Shown: piece after piece, positions 6,618-7,429 of the stretch
How the letters are laid out: the number at the start of each line of letters is the position of its first letter
How positions within the stretch are numbered: the stretch's first letter is position 1
Origin: Sulfuricurvum sp. IAE1
GTDB lineage: Bacteria > Campylobacterota > Campylobacteria > Campylobacterales > Sulfurimonadaceae
Direction of reading: 5' to 3'
Length of the DNA: 7,429 bases
Assembly: GCA_945867285.1 (NCBI GenBank)
Contig: CAMBHX010000083.1
Location: 1-7,429 of the forward strand
The notes under the pieces: model-generated
The model's input: the letters and a program-made list of their open reading frames with translations, nothing else
The model's database searches: none
Told to the model about the DNA's origin: nothing
Translations under genes and position numbers: made by a program

Positions 6618-7419
6618 GAATGAGTCCTGTATGAATAGCTGCCATTTCTATGTATTTTTTGCGTAATTCATTGTATTTGATTTTACCTGGAGAGTTTTTT
6701 TCAAACCATTCGTAAAGCCCGAAAAGGGAAAACATTAGTTTGTTGGTCTCTCGATAATTACCACGTGTTAATTTAGTGATAAGTTGTATGTTTTTATCGT
6801 TTATCATATTGGCCACATCAAAACAGTTGGCTTTAAGTAGCTTTTTTTGAATGTAAATTTTTAATTCTTCAGGTGTTGCATTTTGAAGCTCGATACTTTC
6901 CCAGATACGTGTTTGAAAGTGTTCTTTAGCAATCACATCTTCATCATCTGTTTTATGCAAAGTGATAACAAACTTCAATGTACGAGTATCGGAGATAAGA
7001 CGAATTTTTTCCATCAATGTTGAACTGTAAAGCTGTGCTTCATCAAGTAAAACAATAGGAATATTATCATGCTCCACTAAGGCTGTATATTCTAAAAAAC
7101 GTGTTAATGTAAGAGGTTCTTCGGACTGGTAGCCAAAAAGGTTTTGCGCTAAAACACGTAAAAAATCATCTTCATCGATAATGGGAATGTTTACCATAAA
7201 AACTTTTTGATGCTTTGAAAGATCGTGGTTGAGTTTCTGCAAAAGCATACTTTTACCCGTTCCTGGTTTTCCATAAAGCAAAACCATTTTAAGTGGTTTT
7301 TGCACCGAAACTTTTAGGTTTTGGTACATATGAGAGACACTGTCGATTTGAACATAGTCTCTTGGATTGACAAGATCAATAAAAAGCTCTTTTGGCTTTG
7401 AGAAAAGGGAATACTCCAT
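6610..7419 (-). CDS. ExeA/MshM-type AAA ATPase (CtsP-like position)
   Basis: Soluble P-loop ATPase of the ExeA/GspA/MshM group, whose members act with a membrane partner in assembling secretin-based machines. In C. jejuni the ATPase at this position, CtsP, is needed for transformation. Seen in the 269 residues: Walker A GKPGTGKS (50-57), Walker B PIVLLDEAQ (121-129), a sensor 1 region FVITLHKTDD (150-159), a possible arginine finger Arg171, and a sensor 2-like segment TRGNYRETNK (218-227). There is no membrane span and no C-terminal peptidoglycan-binding domain as in ExeA, so it resembles MshM. The ATG at 7419-7417 has no visible ribosome binding site in the ten bases left before the window edge. 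The minus strand there reads TAAATAACGT, so a preceding gene may end right at the edge. The stop overlaps the GTG of the next gene by eight bases. The family is secure; I recall CtsP as shorter, so orthology is inferred from position. Confidence 0.88.
   Translation of the reverse strand: MEYSLFSKPKELFIDLVNPRDYVQIDSVSHMYQNLKVSVQKPLKMVLLYGKPGTGKSMLLQKLNHDLSKHQKVFMVNIPIIDEDDFLRVLAQNLFGYQSEEPLTLTRFLEYTALVEHDNIPIVLLDEAQLYSSTLMEKIRLISDTRTLKFVITLHKTDDEDVIAKEHFQTRIWESIELQNATPEELKIYIQKKLLKANCFDVANMINDKNIQLITKLTRGNYRETNKLMFSLFGLYEWFEKNSPGKIKYNELRKKYIEMAAIHTGLIRA
6625..6628 (-). promoter_or_regulatory. ribosome binding site supporting the GTG start of the TPR membrane protein
   Basis: The minus strand reads AGGA at 6628-6625, seven bases before the GTG at 6617-6615, within the last codons of the ATPase gene. 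It supports the non-ATG start and an eight-base gene overlap, consistent with translational coupling. Confidence 0.55.
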
Positions 7420-7429
7420 ACGTTATTTA

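Noticed and set aside
6448..6666. Plus-strand open frame of 72 codons antisense to the ATPase/TPR gene junction.
   Set aside because: It overlaps two supported genes, has no recognisable domain, and starts inside the region encoding the membrane span and linker.

Overview
The window reads as chromosomal DNA of a Campylobacterota (Epsilonproteobacteria) member, probably a free-living relative of Sulfurimonas, Sulfuricurvum or Sulfurospirillum. This is inferred from the ValS and UvrD protein sequences, the A+T-rich DNA, and a gene order matching the Campylobacter jejuni cts (transformation) cluster. The genus cannot be fixed from the sequence alone.

Layout. Positions 1-107 (minus strand) hold the first 35 codons of valS (valyl-tRNA synthetase), cut by the window edge. 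A short divergent promoter region (108-212) separates it from a complete plus-strand UvrD/Rep-type DNA helicase gene (213-2285, probably a TTG start). Positions 2286-2360 are a convergent intergenic gap with two abutting hairpins, probably a two-way terminator. The rest (2361-7419) is one tightly packed minus-strand operon. In transcription order it encodes an ExeA/MshM-type AAA ATPase, a single-pass membrane protein with a proline/serine-rich linker and TPR repeats, a small exported protein of unknown function, a GspE/PilB assembly ATPase, and a GspF/PilC inner-membrane platform protein. Neighbouring genes overlap by 8, 4 and 4 nt or are separated by only 11 nt, which suggests translational coupling. 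The operon's promoter and earlier genes lie beyond position 7429.

How the genes work together. GspE and GspF homologues form the cytoplasmic motor and membrane platform of type IV pilus, type II secretion and DNA-uptake machines. The order ATPase - membrane TPR protein - GspE - GspF matches both C. jejuni ctsP-ctsX-ctsE-ctsF (natural transformation) and Vibrio mshM-mshN-mshE-mshG (MSHA pilus). DNA uptake is the favoured role because of the taxonomic match, but the secretin and pilin genes that would help decide are not in the window. The extra 177-codon gene between the ctsX-like and ctsE-like genes is the least explained element. No RNA genes, mobile elements or CRISPR arrays were seen, and no clearly undescribed system is present.
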